Program-made: the position numbers and the translations under genes
Assembly: GCA_029204225.1 (NCBI GenBank)
Contig: CM055092.1
Location: forward strand, 27,634,320-27,698,319
Origin: Diphasiastrum complanatum
Taxonomy: Eukaryota; Streptophyta; Lycopodiopsida; Lycopodiales; Lycopodiaceae
Length of the DNA stretch: 64,000 nucleotides
Direction: 5' to 3'
The notes under the pieces: model-generated
The model's database searches: none
Told to the model about the DNA's origin: nothing
Seen by the model: only the letters and a program-made list of their open reading frames with translations
Shown here: piece after piece, positions 49,490 to 59,435 of the stretch
How the letters are laid out: each line of letters opens with the position of its first letter
Numbering within the stretch: position 1 is the stretch's first letter

Positions 49490-49858
49490 TGTGTGAGTGT
49501 GTTTTGATTAAGATTTGTAGTAGTAGATGTGTAGATAGTGTTTGATGGTAATTGTATGTTTGAATCTGCTTATAATAATAGTTCAATTGTGTAATATAGT
49601 GTTATTTTTTTATTGCTTATGAATGTGACAAAAATATTCAAAAAAAAGAGAGCAAGCGTTTGAAGAGCGAGCAATTGCACGTTTGCACTTAAGCTTTGAG
49701 TGAGTTTACCGGTGAGTTTGTGTTGTTTCAATTTGTTTTATTATTAGAGCTAGTGAAGTGTGCCCGATGTTGACGGGCAGGGGCAAACGATCGTGACGGC
49801 CGATGACGACGGGCAGGGGGTGACGATCTGGGTGATGGTCGATGACGGGCGGCCAATG

Positions 49859-49917
<59 letters not shown>
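49859..49917. repeat. (GT)n followed by a run of 31 G
   Basis: GT dinucleotides at about 49859-49886, then G at every base 49887-49917. It lies immediately upstream of the C2-domain fragment and could form quadruplexes; length may vary by slippage or sequencing error. Confidence 0.9.
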
Positions 49918-49918
<1 letters not shown>

Positions 49919-50170
49919 GACTAAAACGAAAACCAAAGTAGTGCAGAAGAGTTTAAATCCGTCATGGTACGAGGAATTTCTTCTCAAACTGGAAGATCTA
50001 AAGTCAGAGCTTTTGATTTCGGTCTGGGATGAGGACTCATTTATTGATGATTTTCTTGGGCAAATCAAGTTGCCAGTGGCACAAGTGCCCAATTTTGATA
50101 AGCAAGCCCTACTCCCCACCTGGTATCCCTTGCAGAAGTGCAACCGCAAATCCAAAGTGTTGGTCTTTGG
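49918..50170 (+). pseudogene. C2-domain protein fragment captured in the transposon
   Basis: One open frame reads TKVVQKSLNPSWYEEFLLKL, LISVWDEDSFIDDFLGQIKLPV and TWYPLQKCN. The pattern K-S-L-N-P-x-W-x-E-x-F followed by V-x-D-E-D and DDFLGQ is a C2 domain strand set, with two of the Ca-binding Asp positions kept. It most resembles the C2 region of plant C2-and-GRAM proteins. Only about 80 residues are present and the N-terminal strands are replaced by the G run. It probably represents one captured exon. Confidence 0.75.
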
Positions 50171-52243
50171 TTCATGCTACCCAGGTGTAGTGGGTTTCTT
50201 TCCTTGCCTAGCCTGAATCCAAGATCTAGTCAATCTAGCATCAAAGAGACAGAGTTAGTTGTCACGCGTAGGTTCGTTCCCATGAGAGCGATAGTATAGT
50301 TCAGATTTCAACATGAATGGAGGATCTAACACTAACATCCATTAACACTAAGCATTAACACTACATCCATTAACCCTAAATCCACAACAATGATAGAAAC
50401 TTACTCTTCTCTCTCTCCCTTTCTCTCTCACAAAAAGCATAAGAAATAACAATCCTAATAATGATCAAATCCAACAATTAGCAAAATCCAAAGAAAGCAT
50501 GAGAAATGGAGGAAAAGAGAGGAAGAGCAAGGACATTCATCAATCCATTTCTAAAGAGAACCAATTTGCTTTATTGAAATGAGGAAATGAACATCAAGAA
50601 CAACTCGAGTTGGTCCCTTTTTATAGTAGAGAGGAGGACCCTGGCCTCTGAATACTATTGGTCCAGTCTTGTCTCTCTTTTTATTCAAATTTAAAAAAGT
50701 GTGGGAACCATCAAAATTGGAGGGAAACCCAACTTTATTCACTAACTTTGTTTGCTCCTTCCACCAGGAGCAAGAGCAACCCCAAATTCAGCCTCTGCAT
50801 CTCAGAAATTCTACCCAAAGATGATGGATCCAGGACAACAACTTTACCTGTCCAGCCTCATTGCTCCAATGAAGGAGCACATGTAAATCCAAACTCACTA
50901 CCTTCCGATCAGTCTCATCATCATCCAAATCCATCAACCGACCTTCATTCACATGTGAAAGCAGCAGTTCGTTTGAAATTCCAATTGAAGTTGAGGCCTT
51001 AACAAGGTTGGATGTTGCAAACTCAACGTTGACGAAACTGGTGAGCGCTCTTGGAGCAGTTGTGCCAGGGCTGATTGCTGTCGGAGGAATGCCTCAAGTA
51101 GATGAGCTTTGTTGAAAGCTTCTTCCTTTGGCAAAAATCCTTGCCCTAATGCCCCACTCTCAACTTCGAACAATGCTTAAGGTAGGACTCCATAGCCAAA
51201 GTATTTAAACCATAAACCATAAATTTGTTTGATTTGATCCCTTTGTAGTGCAAAAAATCGATATGGTTGTTTGATTCTGGTGTTGAACTAATGCCCCACT
51301 CTCAACTTCGAAAAATCCATAGCCAAGTGTTTGATTCTGGTGTTGAACAGTTTAATTTGTTTTTGTTAGAATATTGATTGTAACCTTCGAATAATTAGCT
51401 TGCTGCAAAGCATAGTAACAGCAAGTTGCGATTCACAGGCCTCTGAATCGATTCGAGATTGAAATCTTTTTTTCAAAGTTTTTACAACATTTTTTGGAAT
51501 TAAAAAAAAATGAGGCTATTTTTGAACTGATTTGCAATGCAACAGTTTGAACTTTCCAAACAAAATTTGAGCTAATTAGGATTGCATGTACTTGAATGTT
51601 GAGTTGTTTGGAGTTGTAACTTGTAGCTACAAACTGCTTGTGAAGACAAAAGACCCGATTGGTCACTGCATAAGCAAATGTGGCAACTATATGGACTAAA
51701 CATAAACAGCTGTCAAAGAATGCGCACAAGACTGGCAGGACATGACATTTACACATTTGACAATATCTCCTTATGTGTAAGCCATTCTCATTGCTGCATT
51801 TGCTATGGGACCAACAAGGCATTTTGCCTCCACATGGCAGTTATGTGACAAGACCACAGTGACCAGCCTGTACCGGCCATAAGGTACGCATTTGACCCTT
51901 CTGTACGGATTGTTTGACTGTCAAAAAATTAGAACTTTGAAAATATGACTTTTGATGATCTAGATTGCTTGGAAATCATTTCTAATGGTCAATATAGATC
52001 GGAAATGAAATTAGATCAGTGCTGATCTAAACTTAGACTGGTCCACAATAGACACGCAGCCACACATGTGAAAATCAAAATTGGGTTGAGCTGGAAATCC
52101 AACCCCTAATTGTCCGAAAACATATCCACATCAAATTTAGTAGAAATAAATGAAATTGATAACCTCAGATCAAACATGGCATCTACATTAATCATAACGA
52201 TAGTGTGGTCAGCAACAACAGAGAGGCAGTCGCACAAAGATAT
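50171..52243. other. Transposon interior without a confident gene
   Basis: An open segment at about 50765-51000 (plus) is Ser/Pro/His-rich (LPSDQSHHHPNPSTDLHSH) and could be further captured exon sequence, but no family was recognised. The rest, including 51200-52240, shows no coding motif. ATGCCCCACTCTCAACTTCG is duplicated at about 51151 and 51290. Confidence 0.35.
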
Positions 52244-52272
52244 TGTGAAAAGTTTTTACACTTGATGTGTGT

Positions 52273-52343
52273 GGTCGGGCTAGGGATTGAACCTAGGACC
52301 TCCCCCATTCCGGTGGGGTGCTCTACCACTGAGCTACCTGTCC
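52273..52343 (-). tRNA. tRNA-like sequence in the left LTR of the TRIM
   Basis: The minus strand has a Pol III A box (TAGCTCAGTGGT), a D-arm GCTC/GAGC, a C-rich/G-rich anticodon stem, a 5-base variable loop and a T-arm CTAGG-TTCAATC-CCTAG with B box GGTTCAATCCC. The 5' acceptor strand has decayed (GGACAGG against CCCGACC). Position 33 is C rather than T and the anticodon by position would be GGA. It is best called tRNA-like or a tRNA pseudogene. Confidence 0.6.
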
Positions 52344-52496
52344 CTTTATGTTCCTAGAGTGTTGTGCAAGGGCTATAGCCTTGACACTTTCTAACACACC
52401 CCCTCGAGGCATAGCCCTTTTAGCTACCTCCCGCCTAGATCACACCCACAACCATGGCTCTGATACCATGTAAAATTTTTCTACACTTGGTGTGTG

Positions 52497-52568
52497 TGGT
52501 CGGGCTAGGGATTGAACCTAGGACCTCTCCCATTCTGGTGGGGTGCTCTACCACTGAGCTACCCGACC
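52497..52568 (-). tRNA. tRNA-like sequence in the right LTR of the TRIM, near-complete cloverleaf
   Basis: The minus strand folds with a full 7-bp acceptor stem (GGTCGGG/CCCGACC), TA, D-arm GCTC-AGTGGTA-GAGC, a 17-base anticodon arm, variable loop AGGTC and T-arm CTAGG-TTCAATC-CCTAG, 71 bases plus discriminator A. The anticodon by position is AGA, but residue 33 is C and one or two anticodon-stem pairs mismatch, so decoding function is doubtful. Both Pol III boxes are intact and point in the sense direction of the TRIM. Confidence 0.65.
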
Positions 52569-53078
52569 CTTTATGTTCCTAGAGTGTTGTGCAAGGGCTA
52601 TAGCCTTGACACTTTCTAACTTCCAACCTTTTTCCAGATGGATTGAGCAAGTCTTGCCCTTTACAGCATTGCTGCCGATTGTTTTTGTGTGATAGCACCC
52701 ACAAGGTATGAACAATCTCTAAGTCTGATAAGCTAAAATTTTCAGGATTTTTGGCTTTTCCACTAATCTGTGGCATCTGGCTATGTAGCAGAAAAATGCT
52801 TTATTGCTTATTTCAACAATGATCATTTTTTTGTTTGTTATTAAGCCTTGCTAGCAATGATCATTTTTTTGCTTTAATGATCATTCACTTTTTTGCTAAT
52901 AAAGTAAATCAATGTCCATTGTTGATTGCTTCACTAGCAATGATCATTTTTTTGTTCGCTAGAAAAGTAGAAAATTTTGCCATTTAATGCAACTTTCAAA
53001 TGCACTTGAAAAAATGCTGCAGGTATTTACAAATATTTTCCGTTTCTTTAATGTCCATTGAGAATTGTTTCGATCATG

Positions 53079-53713
53079 ATAGTGGACCGGTTTGGGCGGA
53101 GAGTTTTGTTTCTGGAAGCCTCACTACAGATGATGATTCGACAGGTGAATAAGAGTACCTAATTTTGGATGTCGTTGTTGGGATTTTTATTAGTTTGTAT
53201 TGTAAAGTACACTCATGACAATGTTTGTCATTTGTAGCTTAATCTTGATCAAACTATTAGCTTAGGATTCAGTTCTAGAAAATTTTTTGAACATCAAAGA
53301 ATTTGAGATTGACTTTAATTTCTAATTTAGTTTTATGGCCATATAAGGTAGTTAAACTGCCACTGATTGAATGCAACGCTTTGTTTTGATCGAATGTGCA
53401 GGTTGTGATAGCTATTTTGTTAGGAACAGGACTCCATAATGGGTCAGACAAACTCGCACATGCCTCTGCTACAGTGGTAGTGCTGATGATTTGCCTTTTC
53501 GTTGTTGCATTTGCCTGGTCTTGGGGTCCTTTGGCATGGCTTATTCCCAGCGAGATTTTCTCTTTGGAGATCAGATCCGGTCAGAGCATAGCAATATCCA
53601 CAAATCTTCGTGATTGTGCAATCTTTTCTGTCCATGCTATGCTATTTTCGATACGGCATTTTCCTCTTTTCTGGCTTTGTGGTCGTTATCAACATTGCTA
53701 CTTTTACTTTTAG
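53079..53713 (+). pseudogene. STP-type sugar transporter fragment, two exons, captured in the transposon
   Basis: Exon piece 53079-53144 reads IVDRFGRRVLFLEASLQMMI, then a GT donor. The second piece, from 53402 after a TGTGCAG acceptor, reads VVIAILLGTGL, then ICLFVVAFAWSWGPLAWLIP, SEIFSLEIRSGQSI. VDRFGRR and the AWSWGPL-WL-PSEIFPLEIRS loop are diagnostic of plant hexose/H+ symporters of the STP group (major facilitator superfamily, plasma membrane, 12 helices, about 500 aa). Only about a quarter of the protein is here. One residue is missing in EIRSAGQS and a frameshift follows STNL, after which the next frame reads [19 protein letters not shown]. The 257-nt intron is retained, so the capture was of genomic DNA. 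Confidence 0.85.
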
Positions 53714-53775
53714 GTTGCTTTTGATCCTCATCAACATGTACATTGCCATTTTATGTGTTGTTCATCTTTGTGCAG

Positions 53776-53940
53776 GGCCTCCAGGCTGCGGTAAAGGCAC
53801 ACAGTCACCCATTTTGAAGGAGGATCATTGTTTAGGCCATTTAGCTATATGGGACATGCTCAGGGCTGCAGTAGCTGCCAAAACTCCTCTGGGATTAAAG
53901 GCTAAAGAGACCATGGAGGAGGTTTTTGCTCCCTTTGTTT
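53776..53940 (+). pseudogene. Adenylate kinase N-terminal exon fragment captured in the transposon
   Basis: After a CTTTGTGCAG acceptor the frame reads [20 protein letters not shown], then [20 protein letters not shown] and KAKETMEE. GPPGxGKGTQ is the Walker A loop of adenylate kinase, and LATGDMLRAAV is the AMP-binding region, here changed to LAIWDMLR (TG to IW). The match is to plant cytosolic/mitochondrial-type adenylate kinases, which interconvert ATP, AMP and ADP. About 50 of some 240 residues are present. It is only about 60 bp from the sugar-transporter piece and in the same orientation. Confidence 0.85.
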
Positions 53941-54897
53941 TTTATTACGATTGGTGGGTTTTGTATGGGATTTTCTTGAATCTCTGTGCACAAAGTCTGT
54001 TTTTATTGTCTATGGCTATATTTTCTTTTACTTTAAGACAAAAATGAATAAGTCGACGAACGGGTTTCATGCCTATTCTTATGAACAATGTTGAACCGTT
54101 GTTAGATATTGCAAGAAGGAGGTCATTAGTTTTCTGTGTAACAAACTTGGTACTATAGATTGCTTTCTTCTAAGTCACACGCGTTTTTCTCTAAGTTACA
54201 TGCAATCTTTAATTTTACTAGGTTTTGCATTAATTGCTAAGCTCAATTGACATGAATCCCATTTCCCAATAGCATCTATCTAATAAGCCAGTTTCATCTC
54301 GTGAATCTTATTACTTTCTAACTAGCGAGCTAGCAATGTTTGCCCACCCACTTGGGTGGGCAAACATTTTTAAAAATATTTTGTTTAGGGAGGGCGCATA
54401 AGTGCGCCCTCCCCTCCCATAGGCCCAAGCGTGACGAGCAACTCACGTTGTGCCCTCCTCTCGCACAGGCCCAAGCGTGACAGGCAGCTCACGTTGCACC
54501 CTCCCCTCCCACAGGCTCTATATAGAACATGGTCTTCTGGACATGCATGTATTTATTACTTACCGTGTTAACTTGAGTATTGTCTTCATCGCTAGACTGA
54601 TCTGAATATAATTCATCTCGTTGTGATAAACTGCATATATGCACAAGTACAAAACACAAATAACATAAAATTATTGTATGATTTTAATGTCTTAATTTTT
54701 AGATAGTACTATTCTTATACATTGTCGCTTAGCTCGAGCTCTACACGCATATCTCTCTTCTTTTGTTAACACAGGTATGAAAGTCCCACTCCAATATGCA
54801 TTAAAGTTCTGTAATCGATTTTCTTTTCTACTTCATTTCAATATATTAGGGTTTATTGTAATGTATTGTATATTTATGAATGTAGTAATCATGTTAG
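53941..54897. other. Transposon interior between captured fragments and the accessory ORF
   Basis: No gene recognised. At 54385-54525 a segment with CCCTCCCCTCCCA-CAGGC and GGCCCAAGCGTGAC is repeated three times in imperfect form. A palindrome-like CCCACCCACTTGGGTGGGCAAA occurs at about 54345-54366 (arms TTTGCCCACC-CAC / GTGGG-TGGGCAAA). Confidence 0.45.
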
Positions 54898-55755
54898 GGT
54901 CAGGCAGCGGTGAAAGCTCGGGAGACTTTGTAAAAAATTTATATGAATCATTAACTCATGAGCAGAAAACACAACTGCAAAATATGCTTAGCCAAGATGA
55001 GGGTGGTCTCTCACAAGCGGTCGTGGCTCCCGCCCTCACCGAAGAGTCATACACAAATCCTGATTATGATGTGGATCCTCAAGGCAATATAATTGCCAAT
55101 AGAAAAGGGAGGGTGGTTTTGAATGGACTCTATTCTTTATGCCAACGCCATTTTGGCGACAGATTATTTAGGAAATGGTCCGAACAACCTGCCACCGATA
55201 AATGACAGGTTATTGGTACCCTTCATGACGAATTCCATAAGGACAAGGAAATTCATAAGCATATGAGCTTATGGATTAGGCATCGTTGTAATATGGCACG
55301 ACGAGCTTATAGGGACGCACAATTCAAGCCCTCCTGGTGTTCAAGAAATGATTGGAACCATGTAAAAGCGGATGAATGAACACCAAATAAATACAAGATT
55401 CAGAAAGATGCTTCATATGCTTTTATTTTTTAATATGCATTATGACTAGCTGCTTCAACGTAGCCCTAAATTAATTTCAACTTAAATTGAATGGATGGAT
55501 AGTTGGCGGACTATGGACGTCTGCCAACTAAGGAGGAATACGAATATGCCTACAGAAAATCGTACGACGCATTAGTTGACAAAATAAAGAGCGAGGGTCA
55601 TCCTCCAAATGTAAGTACTAGTTTTTGTATTCATACTAATGTGGTTTGTATCATGATGTCAATTTTATTTAATTGAATACGATCAAGCATTAAATATTAA
55701 TGTAGTTTGTTTGCTTGTGTTCATGTAGACTGGACATCACGACGACGACGAGTAG
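54898..55755 (+). pseudogene. En/Spm (Ptta)-type accessory transposon protein, C-terminal exons
   Basis: Predicted pieces are about 54898 to at least 55380, 55503-55610 and 55729-55755. The first reads GESSGDFVKNLYESLTHEQK, RKGRVVLNGLYSLCQ, then past a TGA HDEFHKDKEIHKHMSLWIRH and RNDWNHVKADE. The second, between an AG acceptor and a GTAAG donor, reads LADYGRLPTKEEYEYAYRKS. The last ends TGHHDDDE-stop. The repeated pattern of short Trp/His/Lys-rich helices and a final exon after R-K-S resembles the plant Ptta/En/Spm transposase-associated family that accompanies CACTA transposases. Internal stops fit CGA to TGA and TGG to TGA. This supports the CACTA assignment but is an inference from pattern, not a search. 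Confidence 0.55.
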
Positions 55756-56299
55756 ATTAGGTTTATAAATTCTAGTTGATGTTAGATCTAGAAAGACTCG
55801 TGCGACATTAAAGCACCAATTTTGTAATACATTGATTCATATTATGAAAATATTATTATTGCAAATGATCGTGCTATATTGCCATTATTTTTATATGTGC
55901 AATGTTCTTTTTTCAAAAATTGCAATGTCAAATTTAGAGATGTGGATTGACGTAATAACCAACTAAGAAATTAAAATCATGTGCAATGTCAGATTTCAAA
56001 ACAACAATCAATATCATATATAAAAATATAAATGAAATTTATGATGTGCACAAAGCAATGCAATAAAGTATTGTCATTCATAATGGACATGAAGTAATGC
56101 AATAAGATATAAAATGAAAAGTAGTTTAAGAATGAAAAGTACCTCATGCTTAGTTTGTTGTTTGATCCAAATGTTGAATGCAACTCAAAAATAGTTTTAA
56201 AAACAATTCACGAACATCGCTTCTCCAAGAACTCAACTCCAAGAATAGTCCGATAAAAATGCACACGTTGTTTTTTATGCATTTTTATTGTTTTTCACC

Positions 56300-56690
56300 T
56301 AATTTGGGACGTCGAAATCCGACATCCTAATGCGTCGGATAGACGTCGGACATTTTTTTGGATCATCCTGTTAATAGACGTTGGATTCCGACAAATTTCT
56401 GGGACGTCGGATTTCAACGTCCAATTATACGTCGGATGGGCGTTGGACATCCATCGGAGAAATTTTGGCATCATTCTGTGTTTACAGCCGGGACATCGAT
56501 GTCCATGTAGGACATCGGAATGTGATGTCCACGTCAAACGTCGCATTGCGATGTCCACGTCAGAATGTGTCTCTATCATCGGTATTTTTTGGTTCGAGAT
56601 CCGGCACGTTGTGTCTGTCGGACTGCGACGTGTTTTAAAGTCATCAAATTCCGACGACCTTATAGCGACGTGTTTTTTCGACGTCCACGA
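56300..56690. repeat. Right subterminal repeat array of the CACTA-like element
   Basis: GGACGTCGAAATCCGACATC, GCGTCGGATAGACGTCGGAC, GACGTCGGATTTCAACGTCC, GGACATCGATGTCCATGT and related words recur over 390 bp, sharing the CGTCGGATTCCGACG core with the left end. Confidence 0.85.
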
Positions 56691-56899
56691 CGAATCAAAA
56701 AAAAAAATTAAGCTCGCGATTCATGTCACAAAACATGTCGCAAATCGCGACGGGTGTTGTTGTGTTCGTGTCTTCTCGTCAGGGTGTTCGCGAACATTTT
56801 TGCTTTGTGTTTTTTGACTTTCGTGTTCGCAAATTTTTTCGTCAGAGCGAGGGCTGAAAGCTAGCAAAGCTTTGGTAATAAAAACGTTTTGTTTCTTCA

Positions 56900-59435
56900 A
56901 CTCCCTCTCAAAGCATGATAGCTTGACAACTCCAAGACTGCTCCTCTGTCTCTCAAAAAGACCTTTGTCTAGGGCTTTTGTGAAAATGTCAGCAACCATG
57001 TCTTTCGTTTTGATGAAGGTGGTCTGCAGCATCTTCGTCTCAATCAGATCCCTGATCAAGTGGTACTTGATTGTGATGTGTTTCGTCCTTGAGTGAAACA
57101 CATGATTTTTGGTTAGATGTATTGCAGATGTGTAATCCATTTGAAAACCAGAGGCTCATTCCTTGTTTTGCCCAATTCGTCCAGGAACTGCTTGAGCCAA
57201 ATTATTTTATTGGCCATCTTTGTTGATGCAATGTACTCTGCTTCACAGGATGACTGAGCCACAATGGTCTATTTCTTGCTGACCCAGAGAATTGTCACTC
57301 CTGACGCGATGTTGCATCCTCCTGAGACGATTTACAATTGACCTTGAGGGATGCCCAGCTAGCATCACTGTAGGAAAGCATCTTGAACCTTGCATCACGA
57401 CAATAACACAAGCCATAATCTCTTGTTAATTAAAGATATTGCAAAATTTGTTTTGCAATCTTCAAATGTGTTGAGCTTGGATTCATGCCGAATTGGCTCA
57501 TCCTGAACACTGCATAAGCAATGTCAGGGTGTGTGTTGTCTGCAAGGTAACGAACCTATCAGCTTCCTATAAGGTGTGAGATGCATTTGTTCTCTCTTTT
57601 CTTCAATTCTCGGACAATCATCGTTCGTCAGGACCGTTCCTGCGAGCATTGGAGTATTCGCTCCTTTGCAATTCAGCATCCCAAAATCCTCTAGGATTTT
57701 TTGGGTGTATCTGGATTGGTGAAGGTACTACTTACCTCCCTCATAGTCCCTTTCAATTTGCAAGCCGAGGTAACACCTGGCTTCTCCTAGATCCACAATC
57801 TCAAAATATTTCGAGATGTCTATCTTCACTTCAGCAATTAGCTTCTCACTCTTACAGAGTATCAGAGTGTTGTCCACATATACAGCCACAATAATGATCT
57901 AGCTGTTTGTAATTCTCACATATACATTGGAATCAACCATCAGTGGCTTGAATCCCAATGATTACAGGGCTTGATCCTTCTTTTTGTACCATTGTCGAGC
58001 TGACTGTTTCAGATCGTAGATACTTCTATGCATTCTGGATGCATAATCAAGAAGTGAACTCGAGACATAACTTGGGGGTTGATCCATGTAGACCTCCTCG
58101 TCTAACTCACCATGCAAAAAGGCTGTCTTCTCATCGACAATGTGGATCCTGAGGTCATAAGTAGCTGCATATGCAAATTACAAGCATAGAGATGAATGTT
58201 TGATGGCAGGAGAGAAGGTTTCAGAGTAGTCAATATCATATCTCTGAGAAAATCCTGTCGTTACCAGTCTTGCCTTGTATTTCGAGACATTCCCATCTGG
58301 TCCATACTTGAGCTTGAAAACCCATTTGTATTTGACAATCTTGCGCTTATGTGGTAATGGCTTTAACGTCCATACCTGGTTCTTCCTCATGGATTCCACA
58401 TCATGCATCTGACAGCTTCCATCAGGGTCCTATTCTTTCTTTCTGCAACACCGTTGTGCTGTGGTGTGTAGGCTGCAGTCCTTGTGTGAATGATATCACT
58501 ATTATTGCAGAAGTCAGTGAAGCGATTTGAGATGTATTTGCCACCTCGATCTATTCTGATCTGCTTTACTTTGTTGCATGTGCATCTCTCTATCCAATTC
58601 ACATATTCTGTGAATTTATCAAGTGCTTCAGATTTATTTTGAATAAAGTACACTGTGGCAAATTTACTATAATCATCAATGAAGGTAATGTAATATTTTG
58701 GGCCTCCTACTGAGATTGCATTGAAAGACCCACAGATGTCAGAATGCACTAACTCCAAAATCTTAGTTGTTCTGTAAGAGTCTTTGACAAATGGAGTGTG
58801 AGACATCTTACCCTTTAGACATGCATCACAGGTGGTTAAACTGGTTGCATTTGAGATGCTGACCCCTGTTATTGCTCCATGATGGCTTGTTTGGTAAAGT
58901 GTCATTGAGTTCATGTGGCATAGTCTCCTATGCCACATAGTGTCTGGCGAATCATCATGAGTTGATACACATGATTAGTAGGCAGACGTACCTTCAGATG
59001 ATATAGATTATCTTCCTTCTGTCTTGAGTGATTAGGGTACTGGTACTGGCATCAACCACGTTGCATGCTTCGTCATAAAATGTCACACGCATCTCTGCAT
59101 CAGCTATCTTGCCACAGTAAGCAAGTCTTGCTTCAGTGTAGGCATGAACAGAATGTCTTCGAGTCGTCTGTCTCTGCCATTGGTGTTGAGCCACAATGAA
59201 CCAATACCGTTCACTTGATTTTCGGATCCATCTTCAAGAACTATGAATCTGCACTTCTGAAATCAGACATGATTCATCTTGATGTCACGAAGTGTGAGGT
59301 GGCTCCCGAATCTAGGATCACCTCATGTGTGTCAGGCGTAGACGCTGCACACAGATCTGTACAAATTTAAGCGGTCGAATAATTTTTGTTCAATCTCTCT
59401 TTGCCCATTTTCGAGCTCTCAGGCTCCTTAACATA
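56900..59435 (-). pseudogene. Copia family X pol: gag end, protease, integrase, RT and RNase H, with internal deletion
   Basis: Minus strand, right to left: gag end KEPESSKMGKERL, protease EVILDSGATSHFVTSR (about 59310), LAYCGKIADAEM, LWHRRLCHMNS, then integrase 58938-58387 with HSDICGSF, ITFIDDYSKFATVYF, RIDRGGKYIS and [21 protein letters not shown] (all three acidic residues kept). At about 58410 integrase passes directly into RT ([43 protein letters not shown]). RT continues with YVDNTL, ISKYFEIVDLGEARCYLGLQ, and RNase H with SYSDASWA, NHVFHSRTKHITIKYHL, DIFTKALDKGLFE. The polypurine tract GAGAGGGAG lies at 56900-56909. Several stops are present. Confidence 0.9.

Larger units (their letters stand above)
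52244..52621 (-). mobile_element. TRIM (miniature LTR retrotransposon), 378 bp, with a tRNA-like sequence in each LTR
   Basis: Direct repeats of about 153 bp (52244-52396 and 52469-52621) flank a 72-bp interior. On the minus strand each repeat starts TGTTAGAAAGTGTC and ends in TTTTACA or TTTCACA. Right after the first (right-hand) LTR comes TGGTATCAGAGCC, the initiator-tRNA-Met primer site, and right before the other LTR comes CGAGGGGGTG, a polypurine tract. LTR, primer site, polypurine tract and LTR in 378 bp is a complete TRIM. No coding capacity. Its flanks do not show a clear 5-bp duplication (GATAT versus TTCCA), so one border may have been altered. It lies between the captured gene pieces of the CACTA-like element. 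Confidence 0.85.

Noticed and set aside
50658-51002. Ser/Pro/His-rich 114-aa frame as a real gene
   Set aside because: It may be captured exon sequence, but no family motif or splice structure could be confirmed.
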